Of a stretch of DNA of 64,000 nucleotides, positions 17,507 through 27,299 are shown piece by piece (the stretch's first letter is position 1; every line of letters begins with the position of its first letter). The notes below the pieces were generated by a model. It was not told the origin of the DNA. It did no database searches and saw only the letters and a program-made list of their open reading frames with translations. The stretch is from Chryseobacterium indologenes. Lineage in GTDB: Bacteria; Bacteroidota; Bacteroidia; Flavobacteriales; Weeksellaceae. A program made the position numbers and the translations under genes. The DNA lies in NCBI GenBank assembly GCA_001013295.1, contig LAZY01000043.1:1-64000 (forward strand). Reading direction: 5' to 3'.

Positions 17507-18478
17507 TTATTCATTATTTCTCACTGAAGCCGGCAATTCTTCTTTTTGATAGGCATTAATCTTATCCAGGTCCAGCACCGTGGAGAGATGTTCTTTATCC
17601 GGGTAATACATCGGGACAAATTTTGCTCCATATACTATCTCGCCCGTTACGTAAGATGATCTCTGTACAACAGTATTGGAGAACACTTCATCAAATGCTC
17701 TTACCTGAACGATGATCTCAATATCCGTATTTTTAAAATCTTCCTCAGAAAATCCGTAAAACGGAGAGTTTTCGTTGATAGGATGCACAACGGTCCAGTT
17801 CAGGGCCAAAGTATTGATCTTACTCAATTGGGTCTCCAACCTGTAAAAATTACTTTTGGCAATACCCTCTTCTATCACTTCAATCGCTGCAGAAACAATC
17901 ACATCGGCATCCGTCAGCGCATTATTTTTGTAGGGAGCAAGCCTGAACATTAATGCCGAAGACGTTTGAAAGGGGGCAATGACCGCTATATCAGAGAATC
18001 TAAGGTAAGCTCTCGGCCTTGAAAATCTCCCATAAAAAAGTCCGGTTGCGATGGCAAAGGTAAGCAATCCCAGAAAAGCTTCAAAAGTCGCCACAAGGCT
18101 GGCCAAAAAACCTACCGGAGCTATTCTTCCATATCCAACAGTGGTAAAGGTCTGTGAACTGAAGAAAAAGACATCAATAAACTCATTAAGCGGATCACTT
18201 TTATCAATTCCGGTAAGGTGTTCTACCCCGATCAGATAGTAGATCATGGCAAAAAGAAGATTGATGAGAATATAAGCGATAACCAGATAGGAAATAAACC
18301 GGAATGAAGACAGGTTCAGCATGGTATGATACCAGCTCAGCCTGTTGAAGACATTCACGCCTTTTCTCTGAACATTCGGGAGGCCGTCTTTATTGATAAA
18401 CCTTCCGGATGCATTGCTTCCGAAGCCACTGTTCTCCGCATTTTTCTGACGGATCTTTTTTCTGAACCCTCCTGTCAT
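17507..18478 (-). CDS. Inward-rectifier (KirBac-type) potassium channel
   Basis: Inner-membrane K+ channel. Two transmembrane helices (about residues 62-84 and 122-148) flank a pore loop with selectivity filter TVGYG at 113-117. The cytoplasmic immunoglobulin-like Kir domain fills residues 155-323, with the conserved SALMFRLAPYKNNALTDADVIV. The open frame extends to a TTG at 18538, but ATG 18478 (MTGGFRKK) is the first ATG and gives a normal 323-residue length. It is immediately followed by the YkgJ gene. Confidence 0.88.
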   Translation of the reverse strand: MTGGFRKKIRQKNAENSGFGSNASGRFINKDGLPNVQRKGVNVFNRLSWYHTMLNLSSFRFISYLVIAYILINLLFAMIYYLIGVEHLTGIDKSDPLNEFIDVFFFSSQTFTTVGYGRIAPVGFLASLVATFEAFLGLLTFAIATGLFYGRFSRPRAYLRFSDIAVIAPFQTSSALMFRLAPYKNNALTDADVIVSAAIEVIEEGIAKSNFYRLETQLSKINTLALNWTVVHPINENSPFYGFSEEDFKNTDIEIIVQVRAFDEVFSNTVVQRSSYVTGEIVYGAKFVPMYYPDKEHLSTVLDLDKINAYQKEELPASVRNNE

Positions 18479-18617
18479 CTTTGTAAAATTTGTTTTTGAG
18501 AACCATTGATATTGCCATGAACGAATCTGCTTTTTCAATGTTTCTGATGCAAAGATAAAATATTGTTTTCATGAATTTTATCAATTGAATCATTTGATTT
18601 CTAATTTGAATTTACTG

Positions 18618-18625
18618 TACATTTG
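18618..18625 (+). promoter_or_regulatory. -10-like box immediately before the haemoglobin gene
   Basis: TACATTTG matches TAnnTTTG perfectly and a TTG lies 21 bases upstream (18594-18596). The box ends only four bases before the ATG, so transcription from it would give a nearly leaderless mRNA. Confidence 0.4.
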
Positions 18626-18629
18626 AAGT

Positions 18630-19010
18630 ATGAAAAAGTTGGAATCTAGAGAAGATATTGAACATCTTGTTAATTCATTTTACACAAAGGTCGTTAAGGA
18701 CGAGACCATTGGATTCTTTTTCAATGATATTGCCAAAGTAGACTGGGACAAACACCTTCCGAAGATGTATTCCTTCTGGGAATCTATTCTCTTCGGGCAA
18801 ATGACCTATAAAGGAAATCCTATGGGAGTACACTTCCCAATCAACGAAATACAGGCTATGGAACAGAAACATTTCGACAGATGGCTTGAGCTATGGCGTA
18901 CCACTATTGAAGAAAATTTCGTGGGCGAAAATGCAGATATGGCGATCTACAAATCTGAGAATATTGCCAAACTGATGGCTTTCAAAATGGAGCTTGCGAG
19001 AAGACTGTAG
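18630..19010 (+). CDS. Group III truncated haemoglobin
   Basis: Small haem protein of the group III (P) truncated globin family, linked to O2/NO/peroxide chemistry. The proximal His is in EQKHFDRWLELW (His81). The group III marks FYTKVVKDETIGFFF and FWESILFGQMTYKGNPM are present. At 126 residues it is full length. It stands alone, divergent from the K+ channel gene and convergent with the Ca2+/H+ antiporter gene 31 bases away. Confidence 0.92.
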   Translation: MKKLESREDIEHLVNSFYTKVVKDETIGFFFNDIAKVDWDKHLPKMYSFWESILFGQMTYKGNPMGVHFPINEIQAMEQKHFDRWLELWRTTIEENFVGENADMAIYKSENIAKLMAFKMELARRL

Positions 19011-19041
19011 ACGATTGAGATTCGGGCTACCTTTTCACTTT

Positions 19042-20112
19042 CTAGGGTACTATTACCGTAAAGATATAAGCCGCCAGGTTCACCAAAAGAACGGTTCCGT
19101 AAAGGATATTTGTTTTTCCGCGGCTTAATGACAGCATCACAATAAACACGGATAAAGAAAGCAGAATCACGTCTTTTTTGTCCAGCCCTAAAACCAAAGG
19201 AATATCATACATGATACATACTGCTGAAACCGCAGGAATAGTCAATCCGATACTTGCCAGTGCAGAACCCAGGGCCAGGTTTAAGCTGGATTGAATCTGA
19301 TTGCTTCTTGCAGCACGTATCGCCGCCACTCCTTCCGGAAGAAGAACTACAGCAGCAATAATAACTCCTACCAACGATTTCGGAGCTCCTACACTCTGTA
19401 CCATCCCTTCGATAGTATCAGAAAGTCCTTTCGCCATCAGAACAACAATAACTAGACAAACTACCAAAAATGCGAAGCTTATCATAGTTTTCGTTAATGA
19501 AGGAATATAATGCTCTTCCGGGTGTTCATCCGGAACAATGAAATAACTTCTGTGACGCACCGTCTGTACCATCAGGAATACACCATAGATTACAAGACAG
19601 GCAATGGATATAAAGATAAGTTGGGCTTCGTTATAAAAAGGCCCATTAACGCTTGAAGTAAAATTAGGAAGTACAAGGGTAAGGATTAGAATAGAAACGA
19701 TACTTACCAGATAGGTTGTAGCAGAGGTTCTCGCAAAAAACTGCTCATGGTATTTAACCCCACCTACCAAAATACAAATTCCCAGAATCCCGTTCAGAAT
19801 AAGCATCACAGCAGCAAAAACTGTATCTCTGGCCAGTGTGATCGCCTGATCACCACCGGCAACCATCAGTGAGATGATCAGTGCCACTTCAATAATTGTG
19901 ATACAAAGGGCCAGGATGATTGTTCCGAAAGGCTCTCCTACTTTATGAGCAACCATTTCTGCATGATGTACCGCCGATAAAACACTTCCGATAAGTAAAA
20001 CACCGGCAATGATGTCATAAACAACGCCTGTTCCCATCAATCCGGAAAAATAGTACCCTACCGTAAGGAGAGGGAGAATATAGGTATAATGTAAAAATTC
20101 TTTAGGTCTCAT
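19042..20112 (-). CDS. Ca2+/H+ (Na+/H+) antiporter, ChaA-like
   Basis: Inner-membrane cation exchanger of the CaCA superfamily, with ten or eleven hydrophobic helices. The two acidic signature motifs are visible: GEPFGTIILALCITIIE (Glu60 and Glu75) in the first half and LLPEGVAAIRAARSNQIQSSLNLALGSALASI in the second. The length of 356 residues fits ChaA. It is the last gene of a long minus-strand run. Confidence 0.9.
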   Translation of the reverse strand: MRPKEFLHYTYILPLLTVGYYFSGLMGTGVVYDIIAGVLLIGSVLSAVHHAEMVAHKVGEPFGTIILALCITIIEVALIISLMVAGGDQAITLARDTVFAAVMLILNGILGICILVGGVKYHEQFFARTSATTYLVSIVSILILTLVLPNFTSSVNGPFYNEAQLIFISIACLVIYGVFLMVQTVRHRSYFIVPDEHPEEHYIPSLTKTMISFAFLVVCLVIVVLMAKGLSDTIEGMVQSVGAPKSLVGVIIAAVVLLPEGVAAIRAARSNQIQSSLNLALGSALASIGLTIPAVSAVCIMYDIPLVLGLDKKDVILLSLSVFIVMLSLSRGKTNILYGTVLLVNLAAYIFTVIVP

Positions 20113-20178
20113 ATAGTGACTACAAAGTACAAAAAATCTATAAAATCTGAAATATTAAAAGAAAATATTAATGATATT

Positions 20179-20517
20179 TTAATGAGGCCAGAAGTTAAAG
20201 TCCTGATAATCCGTCAGCATATGAAATAGCAACCCAATCGCAACAATTCTGATATTTCCTTTAAAGAACAGCAGCAAAAAATACACTGCAATCGCATAAT
20301 AGGAATGCAGAAAATGGAAACCAATGCTTCCTCTGGACGGATCAAAAATGGGATTGGCAAAAAGATGATCCAGATCTACCAGCATTGTTGCCAATAGAAT
20401 AAAATACGCTTTCTTCCAGTTTTTACGATAAAAGATCAATGCAATAAACAAAGGAAAAACAAAATGCAAAAAATAATGCGTGATTGTTTTGAGCAGCATA
20501 ATTTCTGAAGGGGCCAT
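20179..20517 (-). CDS. DUF6122 family small membrane protein
   Basis: A 112-residue membrane protein with about four helices. The motif LVDLDHLFANPIFDPSRGSIGFHFLHS and the terminal FHMLTDYQDF resemble His/Asp positions of YdjM-like membrane-bound hydrolases, but no activity is established. I assign it to DUF6122 from memory of the motif. It is 31 bases downstream of the next upstream gene and probably co-transcribed. Confidence 0.75.
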   Translation of the reverse strand: MAPSEIMLLKTITHYFLHFVFPLFIALIFYRKNWKKAYFILLATMLVDLDHLFANPIFDPSRGSIGFHFLHSYYAIAVYFLLLFFKGNIRIVAIGLLFHMLTDYQDFNFWPH

Positions 20518-20548
20518 TACAACATATTCATTTAAGGGTTAGATATAA

Positions 20549-21787
20549 TTACCATCTTAAGATTAAAGGAAATTCTCCTTTTTTCGCTTTCATTTTCACC
20601 CGATAATCTGTGCCCTTATTCTCATAAAGGATATAATCGATGTCTGAAATGATCTTTTTTTCTGTTTTTCCTAAACTTTTCAGGGAAGAAAACAAAAAAG
20701 GATTGTTCCGGATCAGAATGAAATTTTCTTTCAAATCCGGGGATAATGCCAATGGCTTCCTGACAGATTGTATTGTAATTCCATTACCGGAACGGCTGAC
20801 CTTATTAGGCTGAAACGGAATTGCGGTAAATTGATTCTCTGTATTGATCCATTTTTTAGACTGAAAATATGTCCATGTTTTTTCAGGTACCCGGCTTTGA
20901 AGGTCGATAATATAATTAGGCTGGGTGATCTTTTGAAAACTCTTCTTTTCAATTTCATTAAAATTATCATCATACCCATAGCTGATGATGGTATCGTTTA
21001 CCTGTTCAAGATCAGCTACTGCTCTGAATTTGCTGATTTCCGATGAATCAGCAATGCTTTTGTTGAAGAAACGGGCATATTGTTTTACATTAACGGCATC
21101 CAGTTCCATTTCAAGAAAATGAGGTGTCTGCTGAAGTCTGGATTCAATAGATGATAATCCATTAAAACCGACATTGTTCTTTATTTCGATTTCATCGTCT
21201 TTTAATTCAACCGAAAAGTTTTGAATTTTTGTTCCTGAAATAAAAGAAATACTGCCCGGTGTACCCTGGATCAACTGATCGGCATGAAGAGTTTTTTTCG
21301 GGGAAGAACTGCTCAGATATTGCCTGATAGGTTCAAAAGCATGCTCGGCAGTTCCGGCAATACAAAAATCTTCATCAATCATCATGAAAATCTGGTCTTT
21401 TTGAAAGCGGAGATTCCCTTTATCTGTAAATTTCTGGTCTTTCAAAAAACGTTGGAACTTTTGTGGATCTTTAAGTTCCAAAACCGTATACCACTCGGAG
21501 AAGCTGGATCCTTTGAGATGGAAGATCTGCAAGAAGTCAGGAATTCTCACTCCGGAATCTTTCAAAGAACTGTTTTTATCGTCTTTCTTTTTGCCTCCGG
21601 ACCATCGTGAAGGATGGGTAATAAAACTGAAGATATATTGTCCCGTTACTTGTTTCACATCAATCAACACAACAGCATCTGCATTGTCAGGAATAAACCT
21701 CAGGGTTTTATCTTTATGAAAAAACACCCAATACACAGCCACAGCGAGCAACAGAACTAACGGGACAATAATCTTCTTTTTCTTCAT
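20549..21787 (-). CDS. Hypothetical membrane-anchored protein, downstream of DUF4836-like gene
   Basis: Not assigned to a named family. A single N-terminal transmembrane anchor (residues 5-23) leads to a 390-residue extracytoplasmic part beginning FIPDNADAVVLIDVKQV. That opening parallels the neighbour's VPGDAVFYMEVNGKQL, so the two may share a fold. Further strands include FCIAGTAEHAFEPIRQYL. The start abuts the stop codon of the DUF4836-like gene with no gap, indicating a tight operon of exported proteins. Confidence 0.75.
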   Translation of the reverse strand: MKKKKIIVPLVLLLAVAVYWVFFHKDKTLRFIPDNADAVVLIDVKQVTGQYIFSFITHPSRWSGGKKKDDKNSSLKDSGVRIPDFLQIFHLKGSSFSEWYTVLELKDPQKFQRFLKDQKFTDKGNLRFQKDQIFMMIDEDFCIAGTAEHAFEPIRQYLSSSSPKKTLHADQLIQGTPGSISFISGTKIQNFSVELKDDEIEIKNNVGFNGLSSIESRLQQTPHFLEMELDAVNVKQYARFFNKSIADSSEISKFRAVADLEQVNDTIISYGYDDNFNEIEKKSFQKITQPNYIIDLQSRVPEKTWTYFQSKKWINTENQFTAIPFQPNKVSRSGNGITIQSVRKPLALSPDLKENFILIRNNPFLFSSLKSLGKTEKKIISDIDYILYENKGTDYRVKMKAKKGEFPLILRW

Positions 21788-23800
21788 CTATAATATGGGT
21801 GATTTCTTTTCTGATTCTTTGGTTTTAAAAATCTGATCAAAAAGATCGAAGAAATACATCAGGCTGTTTTCTGAAGAATCTTTGATGATATAATTCATTT
21901 CAGTCTGGATACTTTCTCCTTTTGCCTCTGTTTTATAATAAAGTTCTCCAACATTTTTTCTGATGGCATCCAATGTTCTTCTTTCTGAAGGACTCTTGAA
22001 TTCTTTATCCAGCCCGGTTAATAATTTCTGAATATCTAATCTTCCCGACAGAGGATATTTGGCTGAATCTTTTGCCCATTTTCTGGAAATATCAGACTGA
22101 TTAACTGATACAATATTATCTGTAGAACTCATTAAATACACAACACCGTCTTTTACCGTAAAGAACAGCTGGTCGATATATCCGCCGCTTTTATCTCCTT
22201 TAAATGTGTAGAAGTTTCCTTTTTTAGAAAATCTTTTAGCCAGTTTTTTATTGGTGGCCAGCAGGTCGAAAATACGATTCCAGTAACCTTCATTTTCCGT
22301 TGCAAAAGCGAAAGTAAAATTAGGCACCGCTATTTCTTTCGTTTTCTTTACTTCTTTTGAATTAAAGTCTTCATCATATTCATAGTCCGTATATTCTACC
22401 GTTTTGGATTTCAGCTCATTCAGAACGAAGATTCCGTTTCCTGGGGCTATTTTGGCAATGGCTTCTTCATCCAGCACAATTTTCATCGTTTCCATGATCA
22501 GCTCCATTTCTTTTCTATACTCATGCTCTCCCGAATTCTGAAGAAGACTGTACATCACATCAAAACATTTCGCTCCATTTACGTTCATCGCATAGTAACC
22601 CACGCTTTTTTCATTGATCAGCTCCAGCAACTTTTTGTTTTTCTTGCCTTTATAAACAGATGAAATACTTTTCTGAATCTCAGCATCTTTGTGCTGATAA
22701 TTATTGATTAGCCTTACTTTATCCTTATCAAAATACAGGTTGTATGAATAATTGGAATTGTACATATTCCTGAAGATCTGCCCATAGGTATAATACTTTG
22801 TCATTTTACCATAAATGCCTTCATTCACAATTCTTCCATAATCTGTATACACAAAAACATCAGAGTTGGCATCCCGGAACTTCAGCATTTCTTTAGGAGC
22901 CTCTACTTCCAAATTGGAACTGAAATACGCATCGAAACGGCCTTCAGCATATTTTTTTACAATCTTATAATTCTCTTTTCGGATGGAGTCCTGTTCTTTC
23001 TGAAAAGCTTTATCGGCTTCTGAATCAACATACTCCTGTTCTTCTGCTTCATATTCCGGATTCACGGCTTCCTCTTTCTCTTTAGGATATTTGTGATGTT
23101 TCTGAAGGTACTTGATGTCTTTCTGAATTTTTGCTATTTCGCGGTTGTTTTCCTTGATATTTTCTTTCAGGTATTTAATATCATCCTTCAGACTTTTGAT
23201 TTCTTCTTTATAGTCAAAAGGTTTTACCGGATCTTCAGCATATACAGTGTCTACAGCTACTGCATCAGCACTATCAGTAGCAACACTAACACTGTCTGTA
23301 ACCGCCTCTATATTCCAAATATCCTTATAAGGTTTAGTATAGCTTACCATGCTAAGTACAGCACGGTTTCCGTTCCATGCTACAAAGACATCATCATTTA
23401 TATCTACGTAAGAATAGTTGCTTTTTCTGGAAACCTCCAATCCTTTTTTCTTAACAGAATCTACAAATTCCTGGAACTTTTCTTTATTATCGATGATGAA
23501 ATGGGTATGGTATGCTTTGATAGAATCATTAAAGCTTGCATAGTGGTATTGTACCGCATCATATTTGATCCCCGTCTTGGAATAGTCCGTCCATGAAGGT
23601 TTTTCCTTTGTCTTTTTACTCAGTTCATGCAGCAAAGGATTAAGCTTAGTCCAGTTAATTTTGTTGTTAAGCTGTTTTCCGTTCACTTCCATATAAAATA
23701 CGGCATCACCCGGAACTTTCATGCTGTTTTGAGCAAAGGCAAGCGTGAAGCTTAAAAGCAGGAAGAATATTTTTTGTGTTTTTGATAGTATAGATTTCAT
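21788..23800 (-). CDS. DUF4836-like exported protein with coiled coil
   Basis: A 670-residue exported protein with signal peptide (ending LAFAQ). The first part (VPGDAVFYMEVNGKQLNNKI) and the C-terminal half resemble DUF4836, a Bacteroidota family of unknown role. A highly charged coiled coil occupies about residues 205-260 (IKSLKDDIKYLKENIKE, IQKDIKYLQKHH), followed by an acidic stretch. It is the middle gene of a three-gene unit of exported proteins (lipoprotein, this gene, membrane-anchored protein). Confidence 0.72.
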   Translation of the reverse strand: MKSILSKTQKIFFLLLSFTLAFAQNSMKVPGDAVFYMEVNGKQLNNKINWTKLNPLLHELSKKTKEKPSWTDYSKTGIKYDAVQYHYASFNDSIKAYHTHFIIDNKEKFQEFVDSVKKKGLEVSRKSNYSYVDINDDVFVAWNGNRAVLSMVSYTKPYKDIWNIEAVTDSVSVATDSADAVAVDTVYAEDPVKPFDYKEEIKSLKDDIKYLKENIKENNREIAKIQKDIKYLQKHHKYPKEKEEAVNPEYEAEEQEYVDSEADKAFQKEQDSIRKENYKIVKKYAEGRFDAYFSSNLEVEAPKEMLKFRDANSDVFVYTDYGRIVNEGIYGKMTKYYTYGQIFRNMYNSNYSYNLYFDKDKVRLINNYQHKDAEIQKSISSVYKGKKNKKLLELINEKSVGYYAMNVNGAKCFDVMYSLLQNSGEHEYRKEMELIMETMKIVLDEEAIAKIAPGNGIFVLNELKSKTVEYTDYEYDEDFNSKEVKKTKEIAVPNFTFAFATENEGYWNRIFDLLATNKKLAKRFSKKGNFYTFKGDKSGGYIDQLFFTVKDGVVYLMSSTDNIVSVNQSDISRKWAKDSAKYPLSGRLDIQKLLTGLDKEFKSPSERRTLDAIRKNVGELYYKTEAKGESIQTEMNYIIKDSSENSLMYFFDLFDQIFKTKESEKKSPIL

Positions 23801-23817
23801 GACGATAGGGTAGAAAT

Positions 23818-24486
23818 TTATTGAAAAAGGATTGTGTTCTGTATTTGTTTTTTCTGCAGGATCAGATCCAGAATATCGGCATCGAGCTTAAGTGCCTTTT
23901 TGTTCGGAGAAAGCATATAGGTACTATTCGTCTGGGATTTCACTGTATTTTCGAACTGCATGATCGAGGTATATTTAGCATCATTGAAGATTTCTTTATC
24001 TGCCTTACTCATCTTGTCATAATCTGCTTTGAAGGTGCTTACCTTATTTCTGGTCAGCGACTTTTTTTCAGCGCTATGGCTGTAGATCTGGGTAGGAACC
24101 ATTTTCCCCAATATTTTCTGGGATTTAAGTTTCTCCAGCCCGGCGTTGATATTTTCAATATTCTTAAAATTACAGCTCAGCTTGAGAATGTAATTATCAA
24201 AATCCATAGAGGTTTTCACATTACTGATTCCCGGAGTGGCTCTGAAGATCTTTGCCGCTTCATTGATCTTATTTTCAATTTCTGATTTCTGGGGCACTTT
24301 TTTGCCGTTTATGGTTTCCATTTTAGCAATGGAAGCCAGCCTTGTTTTGCTTTTGCTGGCATTGAGAATAATGGTGTATTCTCCTGTTCCGTCCGCCTTT
24401 AGATTCACTTTATCCAAAATATCGAAACAACTTGTCAGGAATAGCAAAGGGGTAAATAAGAGAAATAATTTGAGAAAATTTTTCAT
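23818..24486 (-). CDS. Hypothetical lipoprotein
   Basis: A 222-residue lipoprotein: signal peptide MKNFLKLFLLFTPLLFLTSC with lipobox LTSC, then FDILDKVNLKADGTGEYTI. No family is recognised. The open frame runs upstream to 24600, but the 38 extra residues would bury the lipoprotein signal, so ATG 24486 is the likely start. It is the first gene of a tightly spaced unit with the DUF4836-like gene 17 bases downstream. Confidence 0.75.
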   Translation of the reverse strand: MKNFLKLFLLFTPLLFLTSCFDILDKVNLKADGTGEYTIILNASKSKTRLASIAKMETINGKKVPQKSEIENKINEAAKIFRATPGISNVKTSMDFDNYILKLSCNFKNIENINAGLEKLKSQKILGKMVPTQIYSHSAEKKSLTRNKVSTFKADYDKMSKADKEIFNDAKYTSIMQFENTVKSQTNSTYMLSPNKKALKLDADILDLILQKKQIQNTILFQ

Positions 24487-24622
24487 GACTGGGTTTAAAA
24501 CCACAAAATTACTCAATTCTGGTCTTAAATCCTTATAATCTTTGGCTTTTTGAGCATAAATAGCTGTTTTCCGGTACTTTTTCAGGACAGGAAACTCCAC
24601 TACTTTTCTATTTTAAGATTTT

Positions 24623-25339
24623 TTAAATACGTCCTTTCAGATAATCCTGGCGAAGATCTTCTTCCAGCTTTTCAATCGCATATCTGAGGCAGGTTCTTGG
24701 CATCTCTTTGTAATGCTGATTCAGATAATCTGTCAGTTCCTTTTCATTTATATTTCCCATTTCCCTGAGCAGCCAGCCGTTTGCTTTATGCATCAGATCA
24801 TGAGGATGTTTCAGATTCCGGGTGACCAATTCCTTTGTAAGATCAAATGAGCCCTTTTTCACATAATGCATCGTTCCTACAACGGCAATTCTTTTATGCC
24901 ACATCTCTTCAGATTCTGAAAGATCTCTCAGAAGGTGCTCTTTCTTATTCTCATAAGCATATCTTCCTAAAATTTTATAGCAGCTTGAATCTACCAGATC
25001 CCAATTGTTGACGTAAGCGAGATGATTGAGGTAAAAATTCACAATTTCCTCCTTTCTGCAATGGTCTTTTGTCTTTTCAAACTTTGAGATCAGTATAAAA
25101 AGCGCAGTGAGGCGGTGCTCATGATATTTTGAAGAAAGCAGGCTGCTTAGTTCTTTGAGATCGATTTTTGAATAGTATTCTTTTGCAACAGACCGCTGGT
25201 CCGGAACTTTTACTCCCAGAAACAAATCTCCCTCACCATATTCTCCTTTTCCAGTCTTGAAAAATCTTGGAAAAAATTCTGCTTTTTCAGGAATTGATAA
25301 GACGGCCAATGCCTCCTGTATTTCTTTGACGATGCTCAT
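24623..25339 (-). CDS. DNA alkylation repair protein (AlkD-like)
   Basis: HEAT-like-repeat DNA glycosylase family (AlkD/AlkC type), removing alkylated bases. The all-helical 238 residues include FFKTGKGEYGEGDLFLGVKVPDQR, characteristic of the family, then YVNNWDLVDSSCYKILG (the conserved W-D pair of the active-site region) and a C-terminal PRTCLRYAIEKL. It lies 22 bases after the antiporter gene. Confidence 0.9.
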   Translation of the reverse strand: MSIVKEIQEALAVLSIPEKAEFFPRFFKTGKGEYGEGDLFLGVKVPDQRSVAKEYYSKIDLKELSSLLSSKYHEHRLTALFILISKFEKTKDHCRKEEIVNFYLNHLAYVNNWDLVDSSCYKILGRYAYENKKEHLLRDLSESEEMWHKRIAVVGTMHYVKKGSFDLTKELVTRNLKHPHDLMHKANGWLLREMGNINEKELTDYLNQHYKEMPRTCLRYAIEKLEEDLRQDYLKGRI

Positions 25340-25361
25340 TTACCTTATGCTACGTTGAACC

Positions 25362-26648
25362 TTAAGCCTTTTCCTCTAAGGCTCCATTCTCCTGTTCTTC
25401 CTCTTCTTTCACAATCTGTTTAGGGTTCGCCACCTTAGCAATAGTAAGCCCCTGAACAATAATAGAGAAAACCACTACACAGTACGTGATACTCAGAATG
25501 ATCTCACTGTACTCACTTTTGGGAATAGACATCGCCAGTGCAATGGAAACACCACCACGAATTCCTCCCCAGACCAATACTTTTACGGTTTGCGGGCTGA
25601 AACTTCTTCTCAGAGAAGTAAATTTCGTAGGCCCCCAGATGGAAATAAATCTGGCAAACAACACCACAAAAATAGCCAACAGACCAGGAATCATGAAATG
25701 CTTAAGATCTTTAATCATTAAAAGTTCAAATCCTATAAACAGGAATAATACGGCATTCAGAATTTCATCAATCAGCTCCCAGAATTTGATCAGATAGTCC
25801 TGGGTAACGGATTTCATCTTGAAATTCCTGTTGAAATTCCCCATGAACAATCCTGCTGCGACCATCGTCAATGGTCCGGAAATATGCATTTGTCTTGCAA
25901 TAAGATAACCTCCCATTACTACAGAAAGCGTCACCAATACGGAAATAATATAATCATCCACCTCACGCATCAGCCTTGAGGTAACCCAACCCAGCAAAAC
26001 GCCTAATAGAATTCCTCCACCAGCTTCATGCAGTAAAAGCAACGCAATATTTTCAACCCCAAGATCCACTTCTTTTCCCACAGCAAGCTGCAATACTACG
26101 GTAAAAACAACAACCGCCATCCCATCATTAAAAAGAGATTCTCCGGCTACTTTTGTTTCCAGTGATTTGGATACTTTTGCCTGTTTCAGGACACTCAGAA
26201 CCGCCACCGGATCGGTAGGTGAAATCAACGCTCCGAAAACAAGACAGTAAATAAAGGGTAATTTAACCCCCACATAAGGCAGTAAATAGAACATTCCAAA
26301 TCCTACGACAAAAGTAGAGATCACAACTCCTACCGTTGAAAATATTACTACGGGCCTGAACTGTTCTTTCAGATCATTGATGTTGATATGAATTCCTCCT
26401 GCAAAAAGAAGAAAATTAAGCATAGCTCCCATCAGGACTTCTGTAAAATCGATACTGTTCATCAGGTTATGAAGATGTCCGAACGTTCTTGGAAGTACCG
26501 TTTCTCCAAACATTACCAGGAAAATAGAAACCACGATGGCAATCACCATAATTCCGATGGTACTTGGAAGTTTTAAGAATCTGTAGTTAAGATATGCAAA
26601 TATTGATGCTAATACGATTAATGCTGAAAATGAATAATATAATTCCAC
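25362..26648 (-). CDS. Na+/H+ antiporter, CPA1 (NhaP) family
   Basis: Inner-membrane monovalent cation/proton antiporter with about 12 helices. Hallmark motifs are GALISPTDPVAVLSVL, GESLFNDGMAVVVF (the ND ion-binding pair) and VWGGIRGGVSIALAMSIP. A short acidic cytoplasmic tail (KEEEEQENGALEEKA) ends the 428 residues. The start is GTG; no nearer ATG gives the first helix. It lies 24 bases downstream of the DUF4919 gene. Confidence 0.92.
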   Translation of the reverse strand: MELYYSFSALIVLASIFAYLNYRFLKLPSTIGIMVIAIVVSIFLVMFGETVLPRTFGHLHNLMNSIDFTEVLMGAMLNFLLFAGGIHININDLKEQFRPVVIFSTVGVVISTFVVGFGMFYLLPYVGVKLPFIYCLVFGALISPTDPVAVLSVLKQAKVSKSLETKVAGESLFNDGMAVVVFTVVLQLAVGKEVDLGVENIALLLLHEAGGGILLGVLLGWVTSRLMREVDDYIISVLVTLSVVMGGYLIARQMHISGPLTMVAAGLFMGNFNRNFKMKSVTQDYLIKFWELIDEILNAVLFLFIGFELLMIKDLKHFMIPGLLAIFVVLFARFISIWGPTKFTSLRRSFSPQTVKVLVWGGIRGGVSIALAMSIPKSEYSEIILSITYCVVVFSIIVQGLTIAKVANPKQIVKEEEEQENGALEEKA

Positions 26649-26672
26649 TAAGTGTTTTTTAAGATTAATGAG

Positions 26673-27299
26673 TTAGTCTAAATAGAGTATCTTGATGTAG
26701 ACCTGCCGATCTCCTTTTCCCCAGACATCTATCATACCGTCTTTCACGGCCATTGAATTTCTATTGTAGTCCTGCCCTATATTCAAAATATTCAGCAGAA
26801 TGTATTCATCTCCCACCGAATTGACCAGGTAAGCTGTTTTCTCAGACTTCCCGTCTCCGGAACTTTTTATCCCGTCAGTAAGCGAACGGAACTGATTGAG
26901 ATGATGCAGAAAATTATTTCCGTCTTTCAGAGAATCATAGGCTCTGAGAAGGATCAGCAGAATATCCAGATTGGTAGGGTCTTTATCATATAATGCTTTT
27001 CCCTGCTTGATACAATCTGTAAAATTGCCTTGTTTAAAAGCTTCTGCCAGATTCTTAAAGCCTTCGTCTGAAGTGGATATTTTATCTTTTCTAAAGTTTC
27101 TGCCATAGTACAGATACTGAGATTCTATACTGTCTAAAGACTTCGGATACCCCTTGTATTTAAAGATAAGCTTATCATAATTGTAGGGGGAATCTGATCG
27201 GCTAAGGCTTTTCTCAATAGCTTTTAAATCCACTTTCGATTTCTGGCTGAACCCAAAAACCGAAAATACGACGAATAGTAGGGAAAAGTAGTATTTCAT
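26673..27299 (-). CDS. DUF4919 family exported protein
   Basis: A 208-residue exported protein with signal peptide ending FGFSQ. The central region (AEAFKQGNFTDCIKQGKALYDKDPTNLDILLILLRAY) looks like a TPR-type helical hairpin, consistent with DUF4919. The C-terminus KGDRQVYIKILYLD is also family-like. Function is unknown. Its ATG overlaps the hflX stop codon by one base (TAATG), so translation is probably coupled. Confidence 0.75.
   Translation of the reverse strand: MKYYFSLLFVVFSVFGFSQKSKVDLKAIEKSLSRSDSPYNYDKLIFKYKGYPKSLDSIESQYLYYGRNFRKDKISTSDEGFKNLAEAFKQGNFTDCIKQGKALYDKDPTNLDILLILLRAYDSLKDGNNFLHHLNQFRSLTDGIKSSGDGKSEKTAYLVNSVGDEYILLNILNIGQDYNRNSMAVKDGMIDVWGKGDRQVYIKILYLD

Noticed and set aside
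23093..23596. Plus-strand hydrophobic open frame within the DUF4836-like gene
   Set aside because: It is antisense to the Lys/Glu-rich coiled coil, which automatically gives Phe/Ile/Leu-rich shadows.
24487..24600. N-terminal extension of the lipoprotein gene
   Set aside because: It would place 38 charged residues before a clear lipoprotein signal; ATG 24486 is better.
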